This document shows, piece after piece, positions 33,695-45,005 of a stretch of 64,000 bases of DNA (the stretch's first letter is position 1; the number at the start of each line of letters is the position of its first letter). The stretch covers positions 12,294,001 through 12,358,000 of the forward strand of contig CM074184.1 of the NCBI GenBank assembly GCA_037179385.1, given 5' to 3'. The notes beneath the pieces were generated by a model. It had not been told where the DNA came from. It searched no databases and saw only the letters and a list, made by a program, of their open reading frames with translations. Position numbers and translations under genes: made by a program. Source of the stretch: Holothuria scabra. Its lineage: Eukaryota > Echinodermata > Holothuroidea > Aspidochirotida > Holothuriidae.

Positions 33695-35847
33695 ATAATT
33701 TTGATGCCACTGCAGGGAGTATTAAGCAACATTGCTTTTGCTATTCCCCACATAGGGTGTATGGCAATGCTTTGACTGCGTAGCTGACTGTAGGACATAA
33801 ACCGAGTCCGCCCGTGGGGTAGGTAATGCTAGATCTACATGATAGGGTATTCAAACATCCCAACAGCATAAAATTTTAAGGACAAACAGAACATCTAATT
33901 GAAAAAAGACAAAAGGAATCTTACACAATGTGCCCTAATAACAAAACTTTTTCTGGCATTGCTGCAAAGTGGAGGTATTTTTAACAGAAGTAACCAATCT
34001 TTAAATTGAGATATCTTGAGTCAGAAAAGGGTATTGACACGGAGTTTGGAGGGCATGGTCTGGAACACTTTTGTCTTTCTTGTAAGACCTTAATGAAAAG
34101 CCACAGGCATATGCCCTTGACCTTTCACTAGATCAGGACAATATTGTTATAACCGATCATGTAAAAATTTACCGATAATGTTAGAACAATTTACCGATAG
34201 GTCTTAATGTAAAAAAATCTCTGAACCGATGAGTAAAAATATCGATAATGATTGTAAAACCTGTTCTTACGACAATTTCATACGATCCTACGTACATATA
34301 TATGTGTGCATGTTGCCTGTGTTTTGTTGCTAGTCAAGTCGTCTTCTAGCAAAGTCGTCCACCAAAAAACTGTCCTTACAGAGTCACCCGCTGAAAAGTT
34401 AGTTAGACCAACAACGCCACGCCCTGGTTCGAAATACTCAAAAGTAACTTCAAATATTGTGTTAATGAAAAGTGAAATCCTTCGTTTTCTCAATTGGAAG
34501 GAGCGTTGAACTATGAAATCTATTAACCACTAGACGTAATAAGTTTGATATAACCTTCATAGTATTTCACCGGCCAAGTTTTTAAAAATGAAGCGTAGAT
34601 CTATCATGTTTTATAATTACGGTTAATACATGCATGGCATCGGCACGGTAGCCAGAAGTTTCGCCCCTTGCCAGTTCGCCACCTAGATCGCCCGGTCGTT
34701 TCGATCACTTGTAAGTAGGAGACACTTAAGTCACCAAAACCAAAACGTATATACTTATGTTAAGTTGATTAACTTATTAGGACAGCCCCATTTTACAGGA
34801 CACTTTAGCTAGTCCCATAGGTGTCCTGTAAAGCGGGGCTCTGTATGTCACTATACCAATGGAGCATCTCAATCAGTCATATGATGACTGATGATACATT
34901 TAACACCCTTTTGTTGACCACTAATAGTGAAATCAATTAATGGTCAGTTGTATGACTAGCCATGACCAGCCTTTTTCTGTAGGGGGAGAAGTGAACCAAG
35001 TCATTTTGATTTACTGGCCTCTCTCTAACTTGACACACATCATTCAATACCACATAAAAATCAGACAAGCCGGCTGAAGCTTTTTCTTTAAAAAAAATGA
35101 CAAGATCGCATCCAATTTTTTTCGGCGGGTATTGGGTGTTGAAAGAAACGGCAGGTGACAGAAACGGCAAGATACATGATAGAAAAATAAGTCATTTAAT
35201 TTAGCCATATTCTTGTTACGTTCATTTCAATTTTTCTCCTGTCTAGACTCTTGAACTTGTCCGGTAAGTTTACGGATTTGAATTATGTGTGTTTTTTTCT
35301 ATTTAAAAAAAAACTCCCCAAAAAAGAGTTTGCCCGGGCTTACAGTGCTTCAGACTGGCTACTTTCCTGTTAATGTTAAAGAAATGAGTGCCTATTTATT
35401 GAAGGAATTTTAAGGCAAAGAAATATGGTTTTATAGTAAATGGTTTTATCTGTAAACTAGAACCTAAAAATTGAGATCTTTATTGTAGATCAATATGAGC
35501 AAATTAAGGCTGAATTTGGTTAAGGTTTTTCCTTTTTTTGTGTGTGTGTGTGTACTGAGAATTAAAAAATTGGTTTGCCTTCTTTTCAGAATGTTTAAAA
35601 ACCTGGAGCTATGGAAATATTTTTGGATTTTTGTAAGGCGAAGTGGGAATTCTGAGTTTTTAAAGAATGTCTTCTTGTAAGCAAAATCGAGAAGATCGTC
35701 AGGGTGCAGGAGGCTAAAGTTTATAGGGCTCACTTCTTATATCGTTTGGTTGAAGGCTTTACGACGAAACTGGATCTTCTCTTTGAACGGATGCCCCGTT
35801 GGCACTAACCTTGGCTCTGGCAAATAGTACGTCTAATATGTTTTTAA
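33695..35847. other. Mostly unique stretch upstream of the LINE
   Basis: No repeat shared with the rest of the window apart from a 61-bp palindrome at 34782-34842. Words of the type 'taccgata' recur at 34170-34250. One exon-like open segment (34334-34509) is described under findings. A T-rich, GT-repeat patch lies at 35525-35555. Confidence 0.5.
34782..34842. repeat. 61-bp palindromic repeat (MITE-like hairpin)
   Basis: Arms 34782-34803 and 34821-34842 pair at 20 of 22 positions (acagccccattttacaggac against agagccccgctttacaggac), with a 17-nt loop. It looks like two transposon ends joined after internal deletion. Confidence 0.65.
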
Positions 35848-38748
35848 TTTAATACAGGCTCGTGTGAGTATTATGACATAGACTCATATAATAGCTTGTC
35901 ATGTAATAACAGATTTAGCATTCTCCATCATAACTGCAGAAGTTTGAATAGAAATTTTGATGACATCAGAGCATATCTGTCATTACTCCATGATGAGTTC
36001 TCTATCATTGGTTTCACTGAAACCTGGCTTACCGATGACGTATCCCCCTTACTACAGATGGATAATTACACCTTCATAGAATCTCATCGTAACCATAGAA
36101 GAGGAGGTGGAGTGGGTTTATTTGTACGTAACAACTTAACTTTCAAAAAACTTAATGATGTGTCAACATTTAATGATACTATTGAATCTTTATTCATTGA
36201 AACAAGTGACCCTTCCATAAACGAAAAGGTCATCATTGGTGTTATTTATAGGCCGCCAGATAGTGCTATAAATGATTTTGTTTTTCATCTCAACGAAGTG
36301 CTTAATACAATCAGTAGCCATAACTGCCATGCATATATCATGGGTGATTTTAATATCGATATGCTAAACAGTATTAGCTCTACTAAGTTTTTGAATACTA
36401 TGACGTCACATGGCTTTGAACCTACTGTAAGTAAGCCAACCAGAGTTAGTGGTTCAAACGCAACATTAATTGACAATATTTTTACAAATATCAACGGGAG
36501 TGTGATGTCTGGTATATTTGTCACTGATCTAAGTGACCATTTTCCTGTATTCGTTAAGGTTATTCAGGAAGAATGCTATCAAAATAGTTCCATCACTTTT
36601 AGAGACTATAGTGCCCGTAATAAAGACCTCTTTACCGCAACTTTAGCAGATAAAACCTGGGAAGATATTCTACAAGTCGCAAACGCTGATTTGGCGTATA
36701 ACATAATTTTTGATCATTTCAATCTAGCCTACAACATCTGTTTTCCAGTTAAACGAGTGAACCAGAACAAGAAACGGAGAAAGAAACACCCATGGATTAC
36801 TCAAGGAATTTTAACATCTATTAGAAAAAAACACCAGCTTCTACGCTCTTATCTAAAGTTTCCGTCTCTTAAGAACCACCAAGTATATAAAAATTATCGA
36901 AATAAACTGAATCATATTATCCGTTTTTCCAGACGTGCTCATTACTGTGGAATATTCAGAGAATGTAAAAATGATATTAAAAAGACATGGAAAAATATTA
37001 ACGATATTTTGCATAAAAATCGTGCAGATTTCATGTACCCTGATACCTTTAGAAATGGCAGCGATAATATTGATAACGATAAAGATATTGCTGAAAGTTT
37101 CAATGATTATTTTGTTAATTTTGGTCCTTCACTTGCAGACAAGATTGCAACCAGTGGCGATGCAGATCACTTCTTTGGAAACATTGCCATTAACTCCAAT
37201 TCTATGTTTATGTACCCGGTCTCTGAAGATGAATTTTTGAATGTAGCTAATGCCAGTCTGAAGCCCAACAAAGCAGCGGGGTATGATGATTTTAAACCTA
37301 GTATTATAAAACAGGTGTTACCGTTTATTGCTACACCACTTACTTATATTTTTAATCTTTCGTTCAAGACAGGAGTATTTCCAAACAAATTGAAAACGGC
37401 GAAAGTATTACCGGTGTTTAAAAAGGGGGACCCACAAGCTTTTGAAAATTATCGCCCTATTTCCTTACTTTCATGTTTTGCAAAGATAATTGAAAGGTTA
37501 ATGTTTAACCGAGTGCATGATTTTCTTAAAAATTTTCATATCCTCTGTAAAGGACAGTATGGTTTTCGTCCTAACCATTCAACTGAATTAGCCCCATCGG
37601 ATGCTTTAGACAAGCTATGCACAAGTTTAGATGGTAATAATATTTCAATGGGTGTATTTCTAGACCTAAGTAAAGCATTCGATACAATTGATCATAGTAT
37701 CCTATTTGCTAAACTAGAGACTTATGGTATCCGAGGTAATGTTCTAGATTGGTTTCACAGCTACATCTCAAATAGATCCCAATATACTTATTACAAGGGT
37801 ATGACTTCAAGTCTCAAGGATATTCGTTGTGGGGTACCCCAAGGGTCCATACTGGGGCCACTCCTGTTCATTGTTTATATGAATGATATTTATTTTGTTG
37901 CTGATAAAGCTGATATTATACTTTTTGCTGATGACACTAACATTTTCTTCAGACATAAGAGTGTAGATTCATTGTATGATACCGCTTCAATTGAACTGAG
38001 TAAGATATGTAACTGGTTCTCTGCTAACAAGCTATCCTTAAACATTAGTAAAACTAACTATATTATCTTTGGTAATAATAGAACTAGTAGGCGGGGTAGT
38101 GATGTCTGTATAAATGGGATTGCTATTAAGCAAGTGACCACAACGAGGTTTCTAGGAGTATACATAGATGAAAAGCTCACCTGGCGAGAACACATTACAA
38201 ATATTTCCAAGACGATTTCAAGAAACGTGGGCGTACTATCCAAACTAAAACACTTTTTGCCAAGAAATATACTCATGACACTATACCAGACTTTAATTAT
38301 TCCCCACTTAAATTATTGTTCCATTGTCTGGAGCGGGGCTAACAGTTCTTACCTTAGCCAACTTACTACATTGCAGAAACGAGCGGTTCGCCATTTAGCT
38401 CATGCAGGTCCCAGGGACCACACCAACCCACTATTTAAAAAGTTTCAATTACTCAAATTTACTGACATCATTGATTACAACATTGCTGTATTTTCTTACA
38501 AGGCTTGGAATAGACTACTACCAGATACATTTCATAATTTTATAATTAGCAATACTTCTGTTCATAGGCATAGTACTAGACACGCTAAATCTGCCCATCG
38601 TCATTACTATCGTACGAACATTGGATCGTTTAGCTTGCGTAATCGTAGCACTAAAATCTGGAATACCCTCACAGACTCAGTAAAAAATTCTGCCTCTCTG
38701 TTTATCTTTAAGAAGGCGATTAAGGAAGGCATCATTGATAATTATTAA
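35848..38748 (+). CDS. LINE ORF2: endonuclease-reverse transcriptase
   Basis: It nicks target DNA and reverse-transcribes the element RNA there. The frame is uninterrupted for 966 codons from a stop at 35845; its first residues (CEYYDIDSYNS) look like ORF2 sequence, and no ATG starts it, the nearest alternative being TTG at 35896. Numbering from 35896, the APE-type endonuclease shows HHNCRSL (Asn13), FTETWL (Glu42), YRPP, GDFNID (Asp151, Asn153), LIDNIFTN and SDHFPVF (His215). A basic linker KRRKKHPWIT follows. The reverse transcriptase has NYRPISLLS, GQYGFRPNHST, motif A FLDLSKAFDTIDH (Asp590), motif B GVPQGSILGPLLF, motif C FADDTN (Asp679-680) and the thumb FLGVYIDEKLTW. The C-terminus includes SLRNRSTKIWNTL. 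All visible catalytic residues are present. It resembles the fragments at 47650 and 51380. Clade within the superfamily not determined. Confidence 0.93.
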   Translation, partial: FNTGSCEYYDIDSYNSLSCNNRFSILHHNCRSLNRNFDDIRAYLSLLHDEFSIIGFTETWLTDDVSPLLQMDNYTFIESHRNHRRGGGVGLFVRNNLTFKKLNDVSTFNDTIESLFIETSDPSINEKVIIGVIYRPPDSAINDFVFHLNEVLNTISSHNCHAYIMGDFNIDMLNSISSTKFLNTMTSHGFEPTVSKPTRVSGSNATLIDNIFTNINGSVMSGIFVTDLSDHFPVFVKVIQEECYQNSSITFRDYSARNKDLFTATLADKTWEDILQVANADLAYNIIFDHFNLAYNICFPVKRVNQNKKRRKKHPWITQGILTSIRKKHQLLRSYLKFPSLKNHQVYKNYRNKLNHIIRFSRRAHYCGIFRECKNDIKKTWKNINDILHKNRADFMYPDTFRNGSDNIDNDKDIAESFNDYFVNFGPSLADKIATSGDADHFFGNIAINSNSMFMYPVSEDEFLNVANASLKPNKAAGYDDFKPSIIKQVLPFIATPLTYIFNLSFKTGVFPNKLKTAKVLPVFKKGDPQAFENYRPISLLSCFAKIIERLMFNRVHDFLKNFHILCKGQYGFRPNHSTELAPSDALDKLCTSLDGNNISMGVFLDLSKAFDTIDHSILFAKLETYGIRGNVLDWFHSYISNRSQYTYYKGMTSSLKDIRCGVPQGSILGPLLFIVYMNDIYFVADKADIILFADDTNIFFRHKSVDSLYDTASIELSKICNWFSANKLSLNISKTNYIIFGNNRTSRRGSDVCINGIAIKQVTTTRFLGVYIDEKLTWREHITNISKTISRNVGVLSKLKHFLPRNILMTLYQTLIIPHLNYCSIVWSGANSSYLSQLTTLQKRAVRHLAHAGPRDHTNPLFKKFQLLKFTDIIDYNIAVFSYKAWNRLLPDTFHNFIISNTSVHRHSTRHAKSAHRHYYRTNIGSFSLRNRSTKIWNTLTDSVKNSASLFIFKKAIKEGIIDNY

Positions 38749-39021
38749 GTTCCCTTGGTGAAATTGAAATTATTCTTAATATCTTTCAAGTATGCTCATA
38801 ATTTTTCCAAATGTGAGTGTATAATACGGAGACATGTCATAGTTATGTATGTACGTTTTTGTTTGCTGTTTGTTTTGTAGAAATTGCAAGCATCTATTAT
38901 CTTTTTTCTTGGTTATAGGGAGTCATCCACTTTGTTAAGCCAATTTTGGTTTTCTGGATGACTTCCTTTCACATCATATTATAATATGTAATGTGATGAA
39001 ACAAATAAATGAAATGAAATT
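35848..39021 (+). mobile_element. LINE (jockey/CR1 superfamily), near-intact ORF2 with 3' UTR
   Basis: The element includes the open frame 35848-38748, a ~270-bp 3' UTR and a 3' tail 'aaataaatgaaatgaaat' ending near 39021. No ORF1 is recognisable upstream, so the copy is probably 5'-truncated near 35850. No flanking target duplication was identified. Confidence 0.85.
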
Positions 39022-39099
39022 GATCTCGATTTGGCGCCCTTAGAGGCGACGCCAAGGGAAACTTTCCCCCTTTGCCCTCCCCGTAGCTACGCCTCTGGT
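39022..39099 (-). repeat. hAT-like terminus (orphan), behind the LINE
   Basis: The minus strand reads CAGAGGCGTAGCTACGGGGAGGG from 39099, the same type of end as 14130. The LINE 3' tail abuts it, so the LINE may have landed in or near such an element. No partner end was found. Confidence 0.5.
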
Positions 39100-40721
39100 G
39101 ACCGTGTTGTTGAAGCTTATAAATATTCAAAAGAAATTCGAAGGGGATAAGACATCCGATTCTTTAGAAGCCTTTTCCCAGACCATCGTTGAGACCCTGC
39201 AGTTGGTCTTCCCAAACAAAATCTTGGATCATCCATGACTGCATCAGTGTGCATATGTTATGTACACAGAGGCTGCGTCTACGGCTGGGGCGAAAGACCC
39301 TACATTCGCAAAAAAATATAAAAAGAGACAGAAAGAAATTCAAAAAGAAGAAAAGTAGCACTCACGTTATGCTTTGCCTCCTACCTTGGCGCTGCCCCTG
39401 GTTATACATATCACAGAGAGGTGAATCTATAGTGTTTTTACCATTGGAATCTAGTCTCACAAAAAGTTCCTTAACGCCTAGTTCAATAGTTAACACCACA
39501 TGATAACCAATGGAACGTTGCTGCAAATACATCACTAATATTTACTGCGATAACCTCCAAAAGCTGAAATAAATACGTATCGTAGGCTCAATCAGATTTA
39601 ATGAATGTCAATAATATGATGGTTTCCCGCAATATTAACTGTTCTAAATAAGTACTGGGGAAGAGGGTTTATCCTTCTTGAGTAAAGCATAAAAATATCT
39701 CAGAAGCAGATTATAAGCATTTTGTGAGGATCTAGTTTCATATTTACAAAAAAGTTTTAAAAGCTAATGTTATTCAGTATACAACAGATATGTTAGAGCA
39801 AGAGAGAGTTATCATTAGATGCCGCTTGTGCCTATAAAAATGTCCCTGAATGAAAATAGGTTCAAGTAACAAGGATGGAACTGTAATATGCAACTGGGTG
39901 TTGTGATTAAAGTCTGCAATAGCTGAATATAGTTAAGGAAGCTACAAAAGTCAGATCGAGCAGGAAAATGTTAAAAAGGAGATATAACACATGGATTTGT
40001 CAGACCAGGGAGTTGTTATACAATGAGCAAACTTTCCAGACAATGCTTCTTGGAAATGATTGAATTTCTTTCAAGGGCGTGACTATTTGATGAAAAGGTC
40101 TCTCTGTTTCTATTTTTCAATCTCTTGTGACATCAACTGGTGACGCCCCAAATTACATTATCTTACATTCTTTTTCAAGTAATCCTCAATCAGAGCCCTT
40201 TGTCTGCATATGCTTTGAATTGAGACTTTTTCGAAAACAATGAAGCCCAAAGGCCTAATTGGATTTTTTCAACAGAACGCCGCTGAAAACAATGTTTCAA
40301 CAAAATGCTTAATCATTCCTTCTGCAAATTAATTTCTTCATCGGATGCAAGTCAGAAATATATAAATATATTTTCCCGCCTCACTAAACAAATTTTTCAT
40401 CCATAAGAAACGTTAAAAAAAGACAAATATGGTGAAAATGGATCGAGTTGTCCTTCAGAGTGGAATCTATGATGCGCATAAGGTTGCCGACCCCCCCCCC
40501 CCCCCACCCCTCTTTTCAAAAAAGGAAACCATGCACTCCCAAAGAATAACATGCCAATTAGTTCACTGTCCTGTTAACAAAAAACAGATTAAAAAAAATT
40601 GGAGACTGTTTTTTATAATAATTTTTCGTCCGTAACAATACTTTTTTATGATTCCTAGATTGGTATTACAGAAGGTCACTCAACAACCGATGTTCTTTTA
40701 GAGACTATTAACACCATTCGT
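39100..40721. other. Unclassified stretch
   Basis: AT-rich; no gene or shared repeat recognised. A poly-C tract lies at 40491-40505. Confidence 0.5.
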
Positions 40722-40931
40722 TGCAGTCCGGGAGGTTGAGAGTTGGAGTCCCAACCGGGTCACACCGAAGACTTTAAAAACGGAACCTTCTGCCATTGTG
40801 CTTCGTGCTCAGCATAGGCAATGGAATAGGGGAAACGAGCCAGTGAGCCACAACTGGAAAAAAGGTCGTGGCCGGCTCAACTTGAAACAATCGGTTGGAA
40901 ACTGGGCCGTAAAACTTTATCTAACTAACTA
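40722..40931 (+). repeat. SINE, copy 2
   Basis: It begins with a tRNA-like 3' half ('gggaggttgagagttggagtcccaacc', resembling a Pol III B box), then 'gggtcacaccgaagacttt', the body 'gccagtgagccacaactgg...ggccggctcaacttgaaac' and a (TAAC)n tail at 40919-40931. The A-box half is missing. Related copies lie at 9917-10060 and 59868-60085. Confidence 0.75.
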
Positions 40932-41436
40932 ACTTCACAAAGTACTAGGTTTGGTATTTTGTTCTTTACTTTAGTTACAGCTCCAAAGTCCAAAATACAA
41001 AATGCAAGGTAAATGTTAGTAAAAGAAAGCCAAAAAATTGCGCTAAACGGAAATTACATCGTTTTCCGCCCAGGAAGCCACGGGATGTATTCACTTGGCT
41101 GCTGGCAGCAACTTGACACAATAGACCTAATGGTTTAGAACTTAAGATGGAAAACGATCGAAACAGTTTTGCCGCAGAATCGTAAAACGCATTTTACGAT
41201 TTTAAGGAAGAAAGGAAACAAGAATATTTTCTTTTCGTTAATTTGCAAAACGTAAGAATCGAGATCCCTGTAATCGGTGATGCTGAAGACTACAGGCCTA
41301 CGCTGATTTTGAATACATATTTTGTCGCATCTGTTTTATTTGATGTGTATGTTTTGTAGGTCTTAGTTGTGAAGCAAAGGTTGATATGAAATTTAACAAT
41401 TTGTGGCCTAGAAAATCATTTTCGCTCTTGTTTGAA

Positions 41437-41490
41437 CAGTGGCGTAGCTACGGGAGGGCTTGGGGGCAGCCCCCACTGGCGACCTGGGCA
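41437..41490 (+). repeat. hAT-like left terminus (orphan)
   Basis: CAGTGGCGTAGCTACGGGAGGG followed by 'cagcccccactggcg'. The ORF across it (WRSYGRAWGQPPL) is simply the translation of this terminus. No right partner was found. Confidence 0.5.
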
Positions 41491-41965
41491 AAAAATTATA
41501 TTCATGCTGCCGGTGATAATATTCGATTCGGACTGCCCGGCTACTATGACATAGATACACTTGCGATAGATCCACTCCGAATGTTGTAATAAATTCAGGT
41601 AGACTGTGACAAACTTCGTATCTTTGTAATCTCTTAACATTTTGCTCGTCGGATTTCCGAATGGATAATTTTCTACCAGATTTGGAGTTGCTGAAATTGG
41701 CTACCTTGGTGTGGATAAAAGTGTGTTCCTAGCATCTGGCCTGTTTCTATATCCTGTATTTTCAATTTTACAATCTTTTTTCAATTCCTTGGTTGCACAA
41801 ATTTGTTCCAAAACCATACTCGGTGAGGTGGGTAGAATATTTGGGTCAAATATGGCTGGAAGGAACAACCAAACCCATGTTGGGTCAAAGCAGTCTCAAG
41901 GGTAGCAACTTTACCACTGTTACCTCACAGGACCTCACTTAGCTCTTGGGTGGAATGGGCATACC

Positions 41966-43624
41966 CAGTGGCATACGAGACGGGGCAGGGGGAAGACTGT
42001 CCCAATTTACGTAAAATCTAAATTCGCGAAGGAATTTGGGAATAAATCAGGCAAGAGTTTGGAAAAAAAAAATCGAGAACCCTTTAATTTTAAAAAATTG
42101 GGATGGTTTTCAGAAATTCCTAAACTTTGTGGCCGAAATTTTAAGTATGCCCAAAAAAGATGAAAAAACGTCATGTAGTTGCAAAAAAAATTTTCATGAA
42201 AAACCAATTCAAAATTCCAAAAATTTGCTACACCTTCAGGCAGCGCAAAAAGCTTTATTTGTGACTTTTATTTCACAGATAATCACAACAAAATTCCCGA
42301 TATTGTCGAATATCCAAATTCTTTCAAGCGTTTGCCCGAAAATGGAAAATTATAATAAGGGAACATAGTTACCGAAAATCAAACAGATAAAGAATCGCGA
42401 CACACTTGGGGAAGACGGTGGCTAAAAAGAAACAATCATTGTTGGGCCTCTTTTTAAATCTTGTGTAAAACAATACTCGAAATGGCCGATTATTTTAATA
42501 GGCTCAAATCTTTGCCGAAAAACAGAAAACGCTATATTAAAAGTAAAATTAATATGGAAAATAACAAAGATCTGCGATACATTTGGGTAAAATGTAACAA
42601 AAAAGTTTTCATCATCCCCACTTCCGGACTTCATACTGTAGTCTTGCAAAAAATCCCCCAAATGGTCAAATATTTGGGCAAAGGTTAAAAAAATAATGGG
42701 ACGTTTTCAATTGCCAAATTAATTCAACGGACAGACAGAAGGGTGTTCAGGTTCCCAAAAGTTTGCCATCTATCCTGCTCTAGAGCTAAATAGTAAATAC
42801 CGGCAATGGTTATGAAAATCGGGTATTTTTTCGACATGATACTTTAATGATGCAATGTGAGAATGTCTTCTCATAAGTCTGTTTGAAAATTCATTTAAAT
42901 ACACCTTGTAATGTTTCATTTTTTCAAAGGTAAATTCATATATAGCTGGGTAGTCCAGGAAGTTCGGGCAGTCACACAATTGTATCAATGTATATTGAAT
43001 ATAGCCAGGAGTCGCAATAGAGTAAAATTCATTTGCATGTTTTCAATTCCGTTTTATAGTTTTCCCCCGAAAAAATGCGGGACCATTTCATCGATTGATA
43101 GTGATACATTTTATCTGGTAATTTTCTTATCAAGTAGCGACTGCTTAGATCCCCTTATAAGCCTGGGAAATGTCATTTTCGACTGTCTCAGGGGTCCGAT
43201 TTTTCAAATTTGTTGTCCGCTCCGTGCCAACCAGTGGTGGGGTTCCGCGTAGATAGTCTTCCTAGCAGAATTTTAGTTTCAGGTGAACATTTTTTGCAAA
43301 AGGAAACTCAAAATAGCAACTGCTTAGATCCCCCTTTAAGCCTGGGAAATGCCATTTCAACTAATGGTGGCGCTCCGCTTAGTCTTTCTGGCTGAATTTT
43401 AGTTTGGAGTGAACGTTTATTTACAACTTAAAATAGCGACTGTTTGATCCCTTTTATAAGCTTGGGAAATGGCTTTTTCAACTGTCTGAGGGGTACGAAT
43501 TTTCATATTTTCTGGACGCTCCGAGCCAACTATTGGTGGCGCTCCGCTTTGGCTGTTTAACGGGCAGAATTTTTTCGGGCAAAAATTTTCTGCCCCCGAA
43601 CTTAAGTTCTCCCTAACGCCTATG
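41966..43624. mobile_element. hAT-like non-autonomous element with family E body
   Basis: The left end CAGTGGCATACGAG is followed by purine-rich sequence; the right end, inverted, reads CATAGGCGTTAGGG. Flanks GGCATACC (41958-41965) and GAAATACC (43625-43632) agree at 6 of 8 positions, suggesting an old 8-bp duplication. The body is the family E sequence in reverse, ending with three modules of ~150-180 bp (about 43130-43560) that each carry 'ggtggcgctccgctt'-type hairpin words. No transposase. Boundaries are less certain than for 14130-16130. Confidence 0.6.
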
Positions 43625-43908
43625 GAAATACCTAACTCAGGCGTGCACTGGAACGGCTACTTGTGACATACACCAGGATTTCGGATTTGCCATCCTAGGA
43701 TACATAGTCCAATGTTTGCAGTACATATTGCTTTGTATACATAGGTCATTTCACTGGAAACTCCATTAAATTGAGTCAGTTGGTTTTCAAGAGCCAATTT
43801 GTCTCATGCAATTTCCCACTCGGTTAAGTAAAAGCATATAAGCCTCTGATCCTGTCAGTTTGAGCTTGGCGGACTGCCCAAACTCATGGAATGCTTTAAG
43901 TTCGAAGA

Positions 43909-45005
43909 ACACTCTAAAATCAAAGGAGAGTGAACCTAGTCACCCTTTTATATAATGAAAAGTGAATAAAAACTTCATTAGAGTGTTTATTCACTCCAAG
44001 AAGAGTGAAAAGTCACTCTTTCATGAGTGCCTGCAATGATCACTCTTGTTTTTTTTTTCACCTAGAAAACAGGTTTAGATGCTGAACACAAATATCTAAT
44101 CCCTAAAATATTTAGTAATTAATCGCTTAAGAGTTTAATCGTTTTAACCAAGTGGTTCAGTAAAGAATATGTTCTAAACACGTTTTTAGAATGTTTCTTG
44201 GATGAAAAAATGTGCCATGTTTGGCAAGATTTTGAACTGATAATATTTATTCAGAAATCACATTTGGGAAGCATATTGTTTTTTTAGTTGAACATGTAAA
44301 TTCAGTAATAGGACTGAGAAAAAAGTAATTAATAATGACACGTAAAAACTTACAGCCACGCAGACTATACTTGTATACAGTTATGCAGGGATATCAATAT
44401 ATAATATATATTAAAGAATATACGCTATGACGCACTCTCTGATCGACGGAAACTATTAACCAGACAGTCACCATAACATCTATTACAGCCATCTGAAGGT
44501 ACCGACATAATTATCACAACAATAACATCTATATGCTGTAACACTCGCGGTACAGGACAAGTAGACTGTACAAAATCCCTCGGGACAAGAGCGTCACCCT
44601 CCCTCAGCACGCAATATGCGTACGAATTGGAGTTTTTTGGGGGCAGTTGCCATAGAAACATCTTAAGGGGTAGATCCCATGAAATTCTACCGGGCCACAT
44701 CAGGTCCAAATGGCAGCTTTAAGATTGTCACCTCACCAATAACAGATCATTCAACTCTTCACCTAGGGTTAACGGGTAGGGTTAGGGCTAAGAAATTATA
44801 CACCTATTTTTCACCCTTTATGAAAACGTTTAAATTTTAAACATGCTAAGCTTTTAAACATGATGCGTTTAGCAATCAAGCGTATATTAAAACCAAATGT
44901 TTGTTTATATGACATTGGTGTTTAACATCTAAACATGTTTTCAAAGTGAGTGCAAAAAAGTGTTTAGAAAAGCGCTTCGTTCCTAAACACCTTTTTTTAG
45001 AGTGT
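43909..45005. mobile_element. TIR element with ACACTCTAAAA ends, ~1.1 kb
   Basis: ACACTCTAAAA starts at 43909 and its exact inverse ends at 45005. The flanks share only 'aga', so the duplication, if any, is short. The interior is AT-rich with many subterminal copies of 'gagtgaa', 'tcactctt', 'gtgtttag' and 'ctaaacac'. ORFs at 44425-44709 and 44876-45298 cross or overlap it without a recognisable domain. Confidence 0.55.
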
